Assembly (NCBI RefSeq): GCF_963678635.1
Contig: NC_087068.1
Span: forward strand, 47,695,785-47,755,784
Length of the DNA stretch: 60,000 bases
Direction: 5' to 3'
Origin: Symsagittifera roscoffensis
Taxonomy: Eukaryota; Xenacoelomorpha; Acoela; Convolutidae
The notes below the pieces were generated by a model. It was not told the DNA's origin. It was given only the letters and a program-made list of their open reading frames with translations, and did not search any database. This document shows positions 11,201 to 21,270 of the stretch, in pieces. Each line of letters begins with the position of its first letter. Position 1 is the first letter of the stretch. The position numbers were made by a program, and so were the translations under genes.

Positions 11201-12747
11201 CTATCAACGCGTAAACGGAGATTTAATCTGTATTAGAAATCAATCCAAATTGGTTCAAGGTTGATTGTATTCCATAATTGATTTGTTAATAGGAGCAAAG
11301 TTTATCACTTTGTACTTTATATGGCGTGTGGGGGATGATTTTCACTAAAAATCTCAAGTTTTAATTTTTTTTTTCTTTTTTTTTTACATTTAGTTTTTTA
11401 TGTTATTACTGCTCCATAGACTCTAAAGGCAGTCGGAAAATTCAGGGCTTTGCCCTGATACAAGCAGTCTTGTTCACATTTGCGTTTGGGCAACACATGA
11501 TCGAAGAGATTAATTGGACATTTCTGCAACTTTGAGACTCAAACTTCAATTAAACTTTCACCTGTCGGACGGTAAAATAGTTTTATACACTTACCGGCAC
11601 CGGAGTTTCATAGAGGGTAATCGTTATATATATATATATATTTTTTGCCAGTCCCTATGAAATCCTAAAATAATCGATTATAGCCGATCAAGAGGTTGAA
11701 GAGTAATTCGTTGAGGGGGATGAACACGTGAACGGATAGAGGAGGGGTAGAGTTAAACGCGCCTTTAATATTTTTAAAAATTAGGCTTAGGTTTCGAGTA
11801 ACCAGTGGGTATAGCAAATTTTGCAGAAAAGTTTTCAAATGATTTCGCAAAAAATGTAGAGATAATAATCCAAAATACTTAATTAGAATGGATTTTAAAT
11901 GGACTAAAATAATATTTTTAAAAGATTTTACTGGATCGTGCTTTTATGGAATTATTTGACTATAATGACAACAAAATCAATTTAATTGTCTAAATTTCCA
12001 ATAATAAGGATTAAAATAATATTTTAGACAACATTTTTCAATTATAATCAATTTTTTTCCATGAAACTCCCGTGAAGGCAAGTTTTATTTTACAAGGTTC
12101 GGCGGGTTTTTTTATAAAGTACATCGTTACAAATAAACTGAGTTTTCCTAGTTTTTCATGAAAAGTTTTACATCTCGAAAGAGCCACATTACGAGGCCAA
12201 ACTGTGCATTCTGTTCATTGTAAGCGGATTCCGCAACAGATTCCGCAATAATTACATTTAGAGTTTCTTATCACATAATCACCTTGATTTATTTTGAATA
12301 TTGATTGCGCGGAAGGAGCTAATCTCATGCAACGAGAACCGATTGCAAAAAAGTTCCAATAATTCCCTCAAAATGCCCAAAAATGGCAATTGTTCCGGCG
12401 GTGTAGGTCTTAAACACTGGAATGCGCGCGGATGGCCTATATAATATTCAAGCACTGGCTTTTTCAAGCACTTTAGGGATCTCTCCCTCTGTGGAGCAGC
12501 CCGGACTGAAGCCCGTGACCTAAATCGCGACCACAGCAAGAAAACCAGCATATTCCGACCATAGGCACCACCCATAATTGGTATGTTGGCCCTTCGTGCG
12601 ACTTTCGAAGTTTTGCAAAACCTTTCGAAGTTTTGCGCAATCAGGGATTTTGATCAGTTGCGCGACCGTGTTCGACTGCAACATAAGTTTCGGACATCAG
12701 CCGGGAGACTACATCGGAGCATGCAAACTTAAAAATTTTGAGAGCCC
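5051..12747 (+). CDS. Fibronectin type III domain gene (partial; four exons recognised)
   Basis: Joining 5051-5241, 9821-9975, 10334-10593 and 12645-12747 gives a continuous frame with intron phases 0, 2 and 1 between them, each flanked by AG acceptors and GT donors. The product shows two FN3-like repeats. The first has the B-strand Trp (IVVHWKYP), C-strand Tyr (SGYLV) and F-strand RYVFDSLIPGMRYNIIIQ. The second has MIVNWTLEG, NYHIW and LQISELVAGEG. FN3 repeats are extracellular or adhesion-type modules in animals. Further exons must lie upstream of the window and beyond, since the first exon starts in phase 1 with no start codon or signal peptide and no stop or membrane span was found. The identity of the protein (receptor, phosphatase, matrix protein) cannot be decided. 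The last exon is the least certain. Confidence 0.6.
5250..5345. repeat. ATC/ATA trinucleotide-rich microsatellite
   Basis: Degenerate (ATCATA)n and (ATCATC)n runs follow exon A; a similar tract lies at 5752-5885. Between and after these tracts (to 7222) the intron is AT-rich with no recognisable gene. Confidence 0.7.
6412..6470 (+). repeat. Diverged terminus of the CAGGGC-hairpin repeat family
   Basis: CAGTCGGAACATACAGAGCT followed by GATACGAGCAGTCTTGTTTA matches the terminal motif of the repeat family described at 8722-9230, with a decayed hairpin. Only the end is recognisable. Confidence 0.5.
7223..8186. mobile_element. Palindrome-rich element with inverted ends and clustered ATAATCGATTAT sites
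   Basis: The left end CCCGCATCCAGTTTCAAGCG and the right end (..TAAACTTGAATGCGGG) are imperfect inverted repeats. Just inside both ends are clusters of the palindrome ATAATCGATTAT and near variants (about 7240-7515 and 7950-8165), separated by ~430 bp of ordinary AT-rich DNA. No ORF. This looks like a non-autonomous foldback or MITE-like element; target duplication not identified. It lies in the intron between FN3 exons A and B. Confidence 0.55.
8193..9230. repeat. Head-to-head copies of the hairpin-ended repeat family (foldback)
   Basis: 8193-8628 is the inverted counterpart of 8722-9230: TTGCCTCAATTGAATTTGG on the left mirrors CCAAATTGAATTGAGGC on the right, and AATATTCCG mirrors CGGAATATTTGAGCTCGG at the centre. 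The right arm ends with CAGGGCTTTGCCCTGATACG and CAGTTTTGTTTA; the CAGGGC/GCCCTG pair can form a 6-bp hairpin with a TTT loop. Single-arm copies occur at about 11140-11480, 28440-28910 and 34110-34655. No coding capacity seen. Confidence 0.65.
9231..9820. other. Intron sequence, nothing recognised
   Basis: AT-rich, no repeat, RNA gene or coding frame that could be supported. Confidence 0.5.
9821..9975 (+). CDS. FN3 gene exon B
   Basis: The acceptor is TTTTTTTCAG at 9811-9820 and the donor GTTAGA begins at 9976. It reads GSQDLVIENEADVGQSEV, then a segment ending YVFDSLIPGMRYNIIIQ, the E and F strands of an FN3 domain with the usual L-x-PG-x-x-Y pattern. It starts in phase 0, matching exon A, and ends in phase 2, matching exon C. 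GC-rich relative to flanks. Confidence 0.7.
10334..10593 (+). CDS. FN3 gene exon C
   Basis: The acceptor TTTTCTAG ends at 10333; the donor GTACTG begins at 10594. It reads AFFKNSFKIQVPLQTEETVE (G strand closing the first FN3) and then a second FN3 opening with SMIVNWTLEG, NYHIW, two cysteines (ICAGSLEGYC) and LQISELVAGE. Start phase 2, end phase 1. The assembly gap begins only 90 bp downstream. Confidence 0.7.
10618..10682. repeat. Family D repeat fragment (D2), truncated by the gap
   Basis: An AGGGGGACCCCC / CCCCTCCCCCC run followed by CAGATATCCATTTTTTGGCTGAC resembles the family D block at 4.7 kb. It runs into the assembly gap, so C/G runs may have caused the break. Confidence 0.45.
10683..10882. 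other. Assembly gap (200 N)
   Basis: Exactly 200 N, the same length as the second gap, so probably a placeholder of unknown true size. Confidence 0.98.
11140..11480 (+). repeat. Hairpin-ended repeat family, single-arm copy
   Basis: It matches the right arm at 8.7-9.2 kb: GGTTAAAGGTTGCATTTTGA, GCGTAAACGGAGATTTAATC, TATGGCGTGTGGGGGATGAT, and ends CAGGGCTTTGCCCTGATACA then AGCAGTCTTGTTCACA. A short (TA)n tract at 11624-11642 lies downstream; the rest to 12644 holds nothing recognised apart from a slightly GC-richer stretch at 12400-12560 without a convincing frame. Confidence 0.65.
12645..12747 (+). CDS. FN3 gene exon D (tentative)
   Basis: The acceptor TTTTGCGCAATCAG ends at 12644. In the phase required by exon C the exon reads GILISCATVFDCNISFGHQP then GDYIGACKLKNF, continuing the second FN3 with an F-strand-like alternating pattern after VAGE. 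The donor is uncertain (a weak GT at 12748, phase 2). Supported by phase and GC enrichment only; an exon inside the gap could come first. Confidence 0.4.
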
Positions 12748-15399
12748 GTCATTTTTTTGACAGACAAGACCATTTTGAGAAGCTAGAAGATTGGGCTACA
12801 AGAGCACACCAGAGATCGCGGATCTGTTGTTTTTTTTTCTAGGAGATTTTCTCGAGGGAGCAGATTTCTAAAAAAAATTTCAAACTTTGTTTCTTTAAAA
12901 CTCGAAAAAAGGCTGTCTCTATAAAACTCAAACATTTTCAATTTTATGTGATCAAGACGGGTAGAATGTTACCATAACTCTTAAAAGTAATTTTCATCGA
13001 AACTTAAACCAAATGTTTTAATTGAGTAAAATATGATCAACAACGGTTGTAAAATACTAAAAACGTGTCATCAAAAAAGTAAGTTCAAAAAGTAAAACGA
13101 TCAATTCAATCAATATAAAATCATTTTTATTACCCTACAAAATCGTATAAAACCTTTCATAAATTTTTTTTTGTGATGGGACGCTTACATAAATCTAAAT
13201 CAACAACATTTCTTCAAAGCTTTCTGGATACATAAACGAATGGCGAGGACTTTGTTCAACTTGCAAGTATAATTGGAAAAAACTGACTAATTTTTTGCAG
13301 CGTTCATAGATAAAGACGAGCCGAAAAACTACAGAGGATTGGTCCACGTATGATAAAACTAGATAAGGAAAGCCTTTGTTGATGGGCAAAGTCAATGCAG
13401 AAATTAGACAAGTTTCCCACCAAACGTCAATTTACCATGCACGTTTTATCGAAGGCGATTGAAGAACTGATATAATCAATTAAGCTAGCCCGCGAATATC
13501 CACGTGGTCACAAATACTTAAGCAACCATTAATCTCAAGCACAATTTTGCTCAATTGATCAAAGCATGCGGATGTAGATAGTCAACACACCATGAAGATA
13601 TAAACAATGACAAGTTTTGTATTTTAACTCACACCAGGCGAAGCCAAGGACACGCACAGAGAAGTCAGCGAGCAGTTTGTAGTGTTGCTGCTGAAAAAAG
13701 TTCAAGCATTACAATTTGCATTACAAGCCTACTCAAAGTGCAGCGTATTAGAAATTGTTGTTTGCAGCTTTGACTCGCGATTGTTTCCTTAGTCGAGGTC
13801 CCGCTGAAAAACCGCTAAAGATTTGCTCGGTTTCATCGGGTTTTGAGACTATTGCTCTCTTATAGATGCCGCTGGTTCTACATCTCAACGAGAACTAGTC
13901 CACAAATCGAGGGAAATTTGATTTTATGCCCATGCTGGAGTTGATTTCTTCACCAGCGATCAGAATTTGTTGAGTGATGCTTTTTCTTAGATTTTCCTAC
14001 AGACGCTCTCATGAAGTTTTCTATTTATATCTGAAGATGCTGCGAAGCATTACACGCTTCAAATACCTACAGAGAACCTGAATGATAGAAAAATGACCGT
14101 GACCGACCATGAGCTCTCTGCCGCTGAGTCAACTTTGCTCAAATTTCCTGCAAACTTTCCCTATCAAGAAATTACCAAAACATTTCAGCGCAGCTGGCAA
14201 CCGGAAGATTTTTTTCTCGTGATCAGATGAGACAAGTTACATGAGCAATGAACACCAAAAATGCGTTTCTTAGAAAAATTCGAGCAAAACCTTTTCATTA
14301 ATAAAAGTTTCGATTTGAACAGATTACTTTGAGACAGAACGGTTTGCCATTGCAGATACACCAGTTGGTACACAAGATCATAAATGTCTCTTCTTCAACG
14401 CGCTATCAGCGCTGGGTTTTTGCACTGCTGGCTGCTCATGACTTCTTGCAACTACAACTTACTAATATCCCAGTTTCACTCGTTTTTCTTTTCTCAAACT
14501 CTTTGACAAAAAGCTGGAAACATATGTTTTAGGGGATATTCTCTCATCCAATGTGTTTTTAGTTCGAATCGCAAAATCGCAAAGCACTCCATCAAATTTC
14601 GAATATTGCAATGGCATTAATACATGACCAGTTTTATCCTCACATTATGTTCATCCATGCCCGATGGCCCCTCCGCCCGATCATGATGTACTATATGCAT
14701 ACTACCGAAATACAGGTATTGTTGGGGTGATTGGCATATACCTTTACAACCTGTAGGCCGTCAGCACTTATTTCATGGCATAAACCGAGTGCTTATCGAT
14801 TGAGGTAAGAGTAAGAAAATTTCAGCAAAAAGCTTCAATACTCAAATCCACTTCCGAAATTCACTTCAGACATCAGAAAAATTTCAAAGATTAAGAAATT
14901 GAAAAGTTGAGAAGCTCGTTATCAAGGTTTGATTAGTCTTGCAATTCTCAGTGTTCCGAAAATCGAAAGGAACAAAATAAATGTACGCATGCATTAAACA
15001 ACCTCAAAAGTACAAATAAAGGAACAAAGATAGCTGGTTCTTTAAAAAACTACAAGAAAAAGCTTTTTTTTCTTCAAACTATTGAAGTTTTTCTGCGTGG
15101 TGTGGTTAGAAGACTATATTTTAAGCAAATTTCACATTCATAGTAAAATAGCCAAATTGGACTCGAAAATTGGATTCAAGAATTTAGAAAACTGACTACA
15201 ACAACGAAAATAAAAAAAAAATTCAACCAATCCAAACATTTTTTAAACTTTACTTGCTTAACTATAAATTTTTAGGGCTTAAATTACGCATAATTAGGCT
15301 TTTGTTTGTCTGATCGCCAACTATATTCGCTCGCATTTAGACGAAAAATCAAAAATTTCAAATCGGTTTTTCTCGACACTAGAAAAAAAAAATTGAAAA
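12748..15399. other. Unassigned stretch with short open frames and a possible gypsy RNase H remnant
   Basis: Three things were seen. An exon-like segment follows CACACCAG at about 13631. A 70-codon plus-strand frame without ATG at about 14018-14230 (SEDAAKHYTLQIPTENLNDR..) has no recognised domain. A frame at 14329-14532 contains VSSSTRYQRWVFALLAAHDF, which resembles the S-R-x-x-R-W-x-x-x-L-x-x-[YH]-D-F block that follows RNase H in gypsy pol. None can be assigned with confidence. The remainder is AT-rich with no feature. Confidence 0.3.
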
Positions 15400-15889
15400 T
15401 TTTTTCTAATATGGTTCGAATTACATCTGAAAGGGCTCAAATTTGATATATCAATCAACACAATCCGATGATTGTTTGTGGTGCCTGATTTTGCATATGG
15501 AAAACAAAAAGAAAAAATCTAAAACAGACCCGAATACAAAGTCATTTTCAATCTAAATTGCATTGGAAATTATTGAGTTGCAGCTTGCTTGATTCCCGTT
15601 GGGTTTCTTTGCCGTAACAACCCACGTTGTTTGTCATGAATCTAGGCCCACTGATTCCGGGCAGCTGTTGTTTGGTATTTGATCTACTGAATTTGATCAA
15701 AATCTATCGAGATACAGTCGAGGTTTTCTTTAGCTAAAATTGTTATCTTTGCTCGATTGATTTTGAACAAACTCTGTTGAATTAATCAAATTTGAGAAGA
15801 AATTCTGGGCCGGAGCACTTTTGTGCGACTAAAACATTCAAGAAAAATTTGGAGGTTTATCGAGAAATGATTGCTGATAAATGATGTGC

Positions 15890-16177
15890 ACGCCATTAGC
15901 GCACGAACTGAAAACTTAGTAAAGTCACAATATCAAGTCAACTTCTAACTTTAAAACTGAGAATGCAAGGCAACTAACTTGGCTAGATTCAAATATCAAA
16001 ATGTATTCAAGTTAAAAGCTAAGTATTTCAAATGACACCTTTTTTCTAAACGTTGTTATTTCTTGTTTCTTCTGTTTCTCTAGTTAATTGATTTTGCCCC
16101 CTTCTAGATATCTTAACCTTTTCGTTCCCCTACTATTTTTATTGTTGTTGCCAGGTACGTGCATGAAGACGGGGACA
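15890..16177 (+). repeat. Pao LTR copy 1
   Basis: It begins ACGCCATTAGCGCACGAAC and ends CGTGCATGAAGACGGGGACA. It matches 19093-19379 and 26145-26433. The CA end is canonical; the 5' boundary is set by where the third copy stops matching, so a longer LTR is possible. It is followed by TTGTCGCCGAACAACG, a candidate primer-binding region. Confidence 0.75.
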
Positions 16178-16391
16178 TTGTCGCCGAACAACGAAAACGT
16201 ATCCACGATATTTTTGGATTTCGACTGTTATTGGTCTGTTTGTTAAATTTGTTTATTCTTTGAATTGGTTTGCCTGTTACTGGAACCCGACTAGATTTTT
16301 TTCAACCTCCTCTTCAAACTGTTAGTTAAAACAACGTTATTGTTTTGTTTCGTTAAATTTAATGACTGTTACCAGATCACTTTTTTCAAAA

Positions 16392-16671
16392 ATGAACTCT
16401 CAAATTAATTTTGAAGTGCTGGATGATAATCTTTTGAAAGTGATTGAAAATGATTCAAACACATAAATTTAATACAATCAAAGGTTTAATTACAAATGAT
16501 GAAAAGCTTGAAGTAATTGAAAGTCTGATGACGGATTTAGATACTATCATTAAGCCCCTGAACGATATTGTAACTCATTTAATGAGCGAACGTAATGAAC
16601 AAATGCAACAACAGTTTCTCATCCGATTAAAAACAGTTAAACTGGGCTATAGGAAGACCCAGATTGAGTAA
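16392..16671 (+). pseudogene. Pao Gag N-terminus, unit 1, frameshifted
   Basis: The ATG at 16392 opens MNSQINFEVLDDNLLKVIEN but stops after 24 codons. The overlapping frame 16444-16671 continues with TRKFNTIKG-like residues, ELEVIESLMTDLDTIIKPLN and MSERNEQMQQQFLIRLKTV, the alpha-helical start of BEL/Pao Gag. Unit 2 has the same break at the same place. The second frame ends LGYRKTQIE. Confidence 0.6.
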
Positions 16672-17884
16672 AAACGATATGCAATTAGGCAACGCTCAGC
16701 TTGCAATGTTTCAATTACATCATCACGTGTTGAAAGTTATGCACCACAGCTCCACAAACATCATCAACAACGACTTAGAACCCCAGATTGCTCAGTCAGC
16801 CCAAAAAATAGCCACTACAAGCCTTCAACACTCAACCTCCTTGCCTCAACATTATTTGTCTGATGCAAGTGAATCCCCGTCTCCGCCGCCGTTTCGACAG
16901 ACATTGTCAAAAACTAGCAACAAACAGCCGCGATTTGTCAACCCCCAATCGCGAGCAGTCTTCACAACGAGCCCTTTTAGTGGACAAATTACCACATCAG
17001 TCAGCAAACAAGCTACGCACGGAAGGATAGCCCCTCAATATACTAGTGGAACTCAATTCCAGCATAGATTTCTCCAGCCACTTTTTACGATGTCGCCTCC
17101 AAGCCTGAACTTTTCAACTACTTCAGCCGTTTACCCGGAAGCTCAAGAGACTCAACCTCTTCGACGACCGCACCTACAGCCGAATCCTGGAACTCACCTC
17201 CACAGTAACGCTCAGCAACTTGTAACGTCATCAACGACAGCCCAACAGCTTACTAGCAATGCAAATGTCTTCATGCAATCCGAATCTCGTAGTCGCTTTG
17301 GAATTCAATTCCGAAATCCAGAACTAAATTACCCAGCTGTGACAACTCTTCATTTGCCGACAACTTTTGGAGCGCAACTTGATTACGGAACTCAACTCCA
17401 CATAATCCCTCTGCAACCCAACGTTTCGAGAACAGAACAGCAATGCAGCCAAACAACGACAAACTTTCAGCCGCATTCGACCAACAATTGGCCAAAACGC
17501 CACTCATATGGATTTAAACGTCCAGTAAATGCAAACTCAACTCCATCAGCAACTTCTGAACCCCAGTTTTTGAACCAAGTAGCAGTCAACAGCTACCCTG
17601 CTTTCCAGTCAATCACCTTTGCTAACCCACCAGCAGCTTTCAACAGTGATCTTCCCATGTCCACTGAACCATTTGCCACTTGCAGCTTCGCTGAAGCGTG
17701 GAACTTTCAAGGAACCACTAACCAGACTAGCACGCAGCGCATATCTTTCCATCAGCCAGACGCCTCAGCCTCGACTAATCAGCAACAAATCTTGCAATCA
17801 TGGCTGACACAGCAGCCTCCTCTTGCAGCACACGAGCAGCTCCTCAGCTTTAATCATCAGCCAGCAATTGGAACCCCCAACTAA
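16664..17884 (+). pseudogene. Pao Gag, Ser/Thr/Pro/Gln-rich segment, unit 1
   Basis: A 406-residue open frame. It is low-complexity, rich in Gln, Thr, Ser, Pro and Asn, with repeated T-x-[FL]-x-x-QL blocks such as FGIQFRN, FGAQLDYGTQLH and GTHLHSNAQQL. No catalytic domain. It lies between the helical Gag start and the DUF1759-like segment, the usual place for a disordered Gag linker in BEL/Pao elements. Its twin is 19934-21115 (about 95% identical by eye). The frame ends by a shift near 17884 and the sequence continues in other frames to 18175. Confidence 0.6.
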
Positions 17885-18395
17885 CCAGTTCTTGCCTCAT
17901 GTCATTAACACATTTGGATGTCAAACTCCATCACTACAACCACCAATCACACAGCAGACTGCATCTTGTCGGCCAACGTAGCAGTACCCGCATTATCTCA
18001 CTACTCGACAGCCAACGACATTTCAGCCACAGTTCGACATCTCGTCAGCACAACCTACAGGAATGCTTGCAACTACCCGACAGCCCGACGACTACTATCA
18101 ACTTAAGATTTCGAAAGTTTTTCGAAAGTCTGTACCAGTCATCAAACCCTTCAACTTTGACGGAGACCCCGAACAATGGTTGGATTGGATTGGATTGGAA
18201 TCTACAACGCCACAATAGACAACACCGATATGTCAGGTTCTGAAAAACTAACCCACTTTCAACGATTTGTTTCCGAAGACGCTAAATCCCTAATCCGTGG
18301 ATACGGATGTATCGGATCTTTGTACGACTCGGCCCTCCGGCGACTGCATTCAGAATTCGGAAACCCAACGAAAATAATGACTTCATTTCTGAAGT
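17885..18395 (+). pseudogene. Pao Gag DUF1759-like segment, unit 1, truncated
   Basis: The frame 18176-18397 reads WIGIYNATIDNTDMSGSEKL, then THFQRFVSEDAKSLIRGYG, LYDSALRRLHSEFGNPTKI and TSFLK. This is the DUF1759 pattern of BEL/Pao Gag (W....F...V......S...K...L...L.G.A...I.G......Y..A...L...FG.P). It ends where the duplication unit ends, so everything downstream (protease, RT and so on) is missing from this unit. Confidence 0.75.
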
Positions 18396-18593
18396 GATTT
18401 GCAAAAAATTTTAGCATGTTTGATAATAGATTTATTTACCCACAACCTAGATTTAATTTCACAAGCAAGAAAAAATTTCAGACCCCAAAGTACCAATGAC
18501 AACACTGTCGTTGCAGAACAATCAGATTACGTTTGGGACCCTGAATGGTCTCATCCAGCATTTATAAATATTCCAAAAGATATCTCGAGTAAT
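18396..18593 (+). mobile_element. Fragment of gypsy-2 pre-Gag ORF inserted at the Pao duplication junction
   Basis: From about 18401 to 18590 the DNA matches 50292-50481 in gypsy-2, same strand. Both encode IDLFTHNLDLISQARKNFRP-type peptide followed by EQSDYVWDPEW and AFINIP. The match starts where Pao unit 1 ends and stops where unit 2 begins. It is a partial internal piece with no gypsy-2 ends, so it is filler captured during recombination or template switching, not a normal insertion. Confidence 0.85.
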
Positions 18594-19092
18594 TTTTTTC
18601 TAATATGGTTCGAATTACATCTGAAAGGGCTTAAATTTGATAAATCAATCAACACAATCCAATGGTTGTTTGTGGTGCCTGATTTTGCATTGGGAAAACA
18701 AAAAGAAAAAATCTAAAACAGACCCGAATACAAAGTCCTCTCCCCATTTTCAATCTAAATTGCATTGGAAATTTTTGAGTTGCAAGTTGCTTGATTCCCG
18801 TTGGGTTTTTTTGCCGTAACAACCCACGTTGTTTGTCATGAATCTAGGCCCACTGATTCCGGGCAGCTGTTGTTTGGTATTTGAACTTCTGAATTTGATC
18901 AAAACCTTTCGAGACACAGTCGAGGTTTTCTTTAGCTAAAATTGTTATCTTTGCTCGATTGATTTTGAACAAACTCTGTTGAATTAATCAAATTTAAGAA
19001 GAAATTCTGGGCTGGAGCACTTTTGTGCGACTAAAATATTCAAGAAAAATTTGGAGGTTTTTCGAGAAATGATTGCTGATAAATAATGTGCA

Positions 19093-19379
19093 CGCCATTA
19101 GCGCACGAACTGAAAACTTAGTAAAGTCACAATATCAAGTCAACTTCTAACTTTAAAACTGAAAACGCAAGGCAACTAACTTGGCTAGATTCAAATATCA
19201 AAAGGTCTTCAAATTAAAAGCTAAGTATTTCAAATGACACCTTTTTTCTAAACGTTGTTATTTCTTGTTTCTTCTGTTTCTCTAGTTAATTGATTTTGCC
19301 CCCTTCTAGATATCTTAACCTTTTCGTTCCTCTACTAATTTTATTGTTGTTGCCAGGTACGTGCATAAAGACGGGGACA
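19093..19379 (+). repeat. Pao LTR copy 2 (functional 5' LTR position)
   Basis: About 96% identical by eye to copy 1 and less similar to copy 3. Followed by the same TTGTCGCCGAACAACG segment. Together with copy 3 it brackets the complete gag-pol region. Confidence 0.75.
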
Positions 19380-19593
19380 TTGTCGCCGAACAACGAAAAC
19401 AAATCCACGATATTTTTGGATTTCGACTGTTATTGGTCTGTTTGTTAAACTTGTTTATTCTTTGAATTGGTTTGCCTGTTACTGGAGCCCGACTTGATTT
19501 TTTTCAACCTCCTCTTCAAACTGTTAGTTAAAACAACGTTATTGTTTTGTTTCGTTAAAATTAATGCCTGTTACGAGATCACTTTTTCAAAAA

Positions 19594-19848
19594 TGAACTC
19601 TGAAATTAATTTTGAAACCGCAGTGCTGGATGATTATCTTTTGAAAGTGATTGAAAGTGATTCAAACACGTAAATTTAATACAATCAAAGGTTTAATTAC
19701 AAATGATGACGAGCTTGAAGTAATTGAAAGTCTGATGACGGATTTAGATATTATCATTAAGCCCCTGAACGATACTGTAACTCATTTAATGAGCGGACGT
19801 AATGAACAAATGCAACAACAGTTTCTCATTCGGTTAAAAACAGTTTAA
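19594..19848 (+). pseudogene. Pao Gag N-terminus, unit 2
   Basis: MNSEINFETAVLDDYLL opens at 19594 and stops after 26 codons. The overlapping frame 19651-19848 carries IQTRKFNTIKGLITNDDELE and the helical segment to LIRLKTV, where a further stop occurs that unit 1 does not have. The first break is shared with unit 1. Confidence 0.6.
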
Positions 19849-19933
19849 CTGGGCTATAGAAAGACCCAGATTGGGTATAAACGATATGCAATTAGGCAAC
19901 GCTCAGCTTGCAATGTTTTAAATACATCATCAC

Positions 19934-21115
19934 GTGTTCAAAGTTATGCACCACAGCACCACAAACATCATCAACAACGACTTAGAGCCCCAGATTGCTC
20001 AGTCAGCCCAAAAAATAGCCACTACAAGCCTTCAACACTCAACGTCCTTGCCTCAACATTATTTGTCTGATGCAAGTGAATCCCCGTCTCCGCCGCCGTT
20101 TCGACAGACATTGTCAAAACCTAGCAACAAACAGCCGCGATTTGTCAACCCCCAATCGCGAGCAGTCTTCACAACGAGCCCTTTTAGTGGACAAATTACC
20201 ACATCAGTCGGCAATCAAGCTACGCACGGAATGATAGCCCCTCAATATACTATTGAAACTCAATTCCAGCATAGATTTCAACAGCCAACTGTTACGATGT
20301 CGCCTCCAAGCCTGAACTTTTCAACTACTTCAGCCGTTTACCCAGAAGCTCAAGAGACTCAACCTCTTCGACGACCGCACCTACAGCCGAATCCTGGAAC
20401 TCACCTCCACAGTAACGCTCAGCAACTTGTAAAGTCATCAACGACAGCCCAACAGCTTACTAGCAAGGCAAATGTCTTTATGCAATCCGAATCTCGTAGT
20501 CGCTTTGGAACTCAATTCCGAAATCCAGAACTAAATTACCCAGCTATGACAACTCTTCATTTGCCGACAAATTTTGGAGCGCAACTTGATTACGGAACTC
20601 AACTCCACATAATCCCTCTTCAACCCAACGTTTCGAGAAAAGAACAGCAATGCAGCCAAACAACGACAAACATTCAGCCGCATTCGACCAACAATTGGCC
20701 AAAACGCCACTCATATGGATTTAACCGTCCAGTAAATGCAAACTCAACTCCATCAGCAAATTCTGAACCCCAGTTTTTGAACCGGGTAGCAGTCAACAGC
20801 TACCCTGCTTTCCAGTCAATCACCTTTGCTTACCCACCAGCAGCTTTCAACAGTGATCTTCTCATGCCCACTGAACCATTTACCAATTGCAGCTTCGCTG
20901 AAGCGTGGAACTTTCAAGGAACCACTAACCAGACTAGCACGCAGCGCATATCTTTCCATCAGCCAGACGCCTCAGCCTCGACTAATCAGCAACAAACCTT
21001 GCAATTATGGCTCACACAGCAGCCTCCTTTTGCAGCACACGAGCAGCTCCTCAGCTATAATCATCAGCCAGCAATTGGAACCCCCCAACTAACCAGTTCT
21101 TGCCTCATGTCATGA
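19934..21115 (+). pseudogene. Pao Gag, Ser/Thr/Pro/Gln-rich segment, unit 2
   Basis: A 393-residue frame, twin of 16664-17884, with the same order of blocks (SLPQHYLSDASESPSPPP, TSPFSGQITTSVG, THLHSNAQQLVK). Low complexity, presumably a disordered Gag linker. It is followed by a frame change before the DUF1759-like segment. Confidence 0.6.
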
Positions 21116-21270
21116 ACACATTTGGATGTCAACCTCCATCACTACAACCACCAATCACACAGCAGACTACATCTTGTCGGCCAACGTAGCAGTACCCACA
21201 TTATCTGACTACTCGACAGCCAACGACATTTCAGCCACAGTTCGACATCCCGTGAGCACAACCTACAGGA

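Larger units (their letters stand above)
15400..18395 (+). repeat. Pao tandem duplication, unit 1 (flank + LTR + leader + gag)
   Basis: This ~3-kb block is repeated at 18594-21598 with a few percent divergence. It contains ~490 bp upstream of an LTR copy, the LTR (15890-16177), a leader, and Gag up to the DUF1759-like peptide ending TSFLK. It stops abruptly at 18395 and is followed by foreign retroelement sequence. Shared frame lesions in the two units show they derive from one already damaged copy. Confidence 0.85.

Noticed and set aside
13301-13348. Possible FN3-gene exon after TTTTTTGCAG (AFIDKDEPKNYRGLVH)
   Set aside because: Good-looking splice sites but the start phase does not fit exon D and the peptide has no recognisable fold.
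17271-17507. 78-residue minus-strand frame inside the Pao Gag
   Set aside because: Antisense shadow of the biased Gln/Thr/Pro-rich Gag frame.
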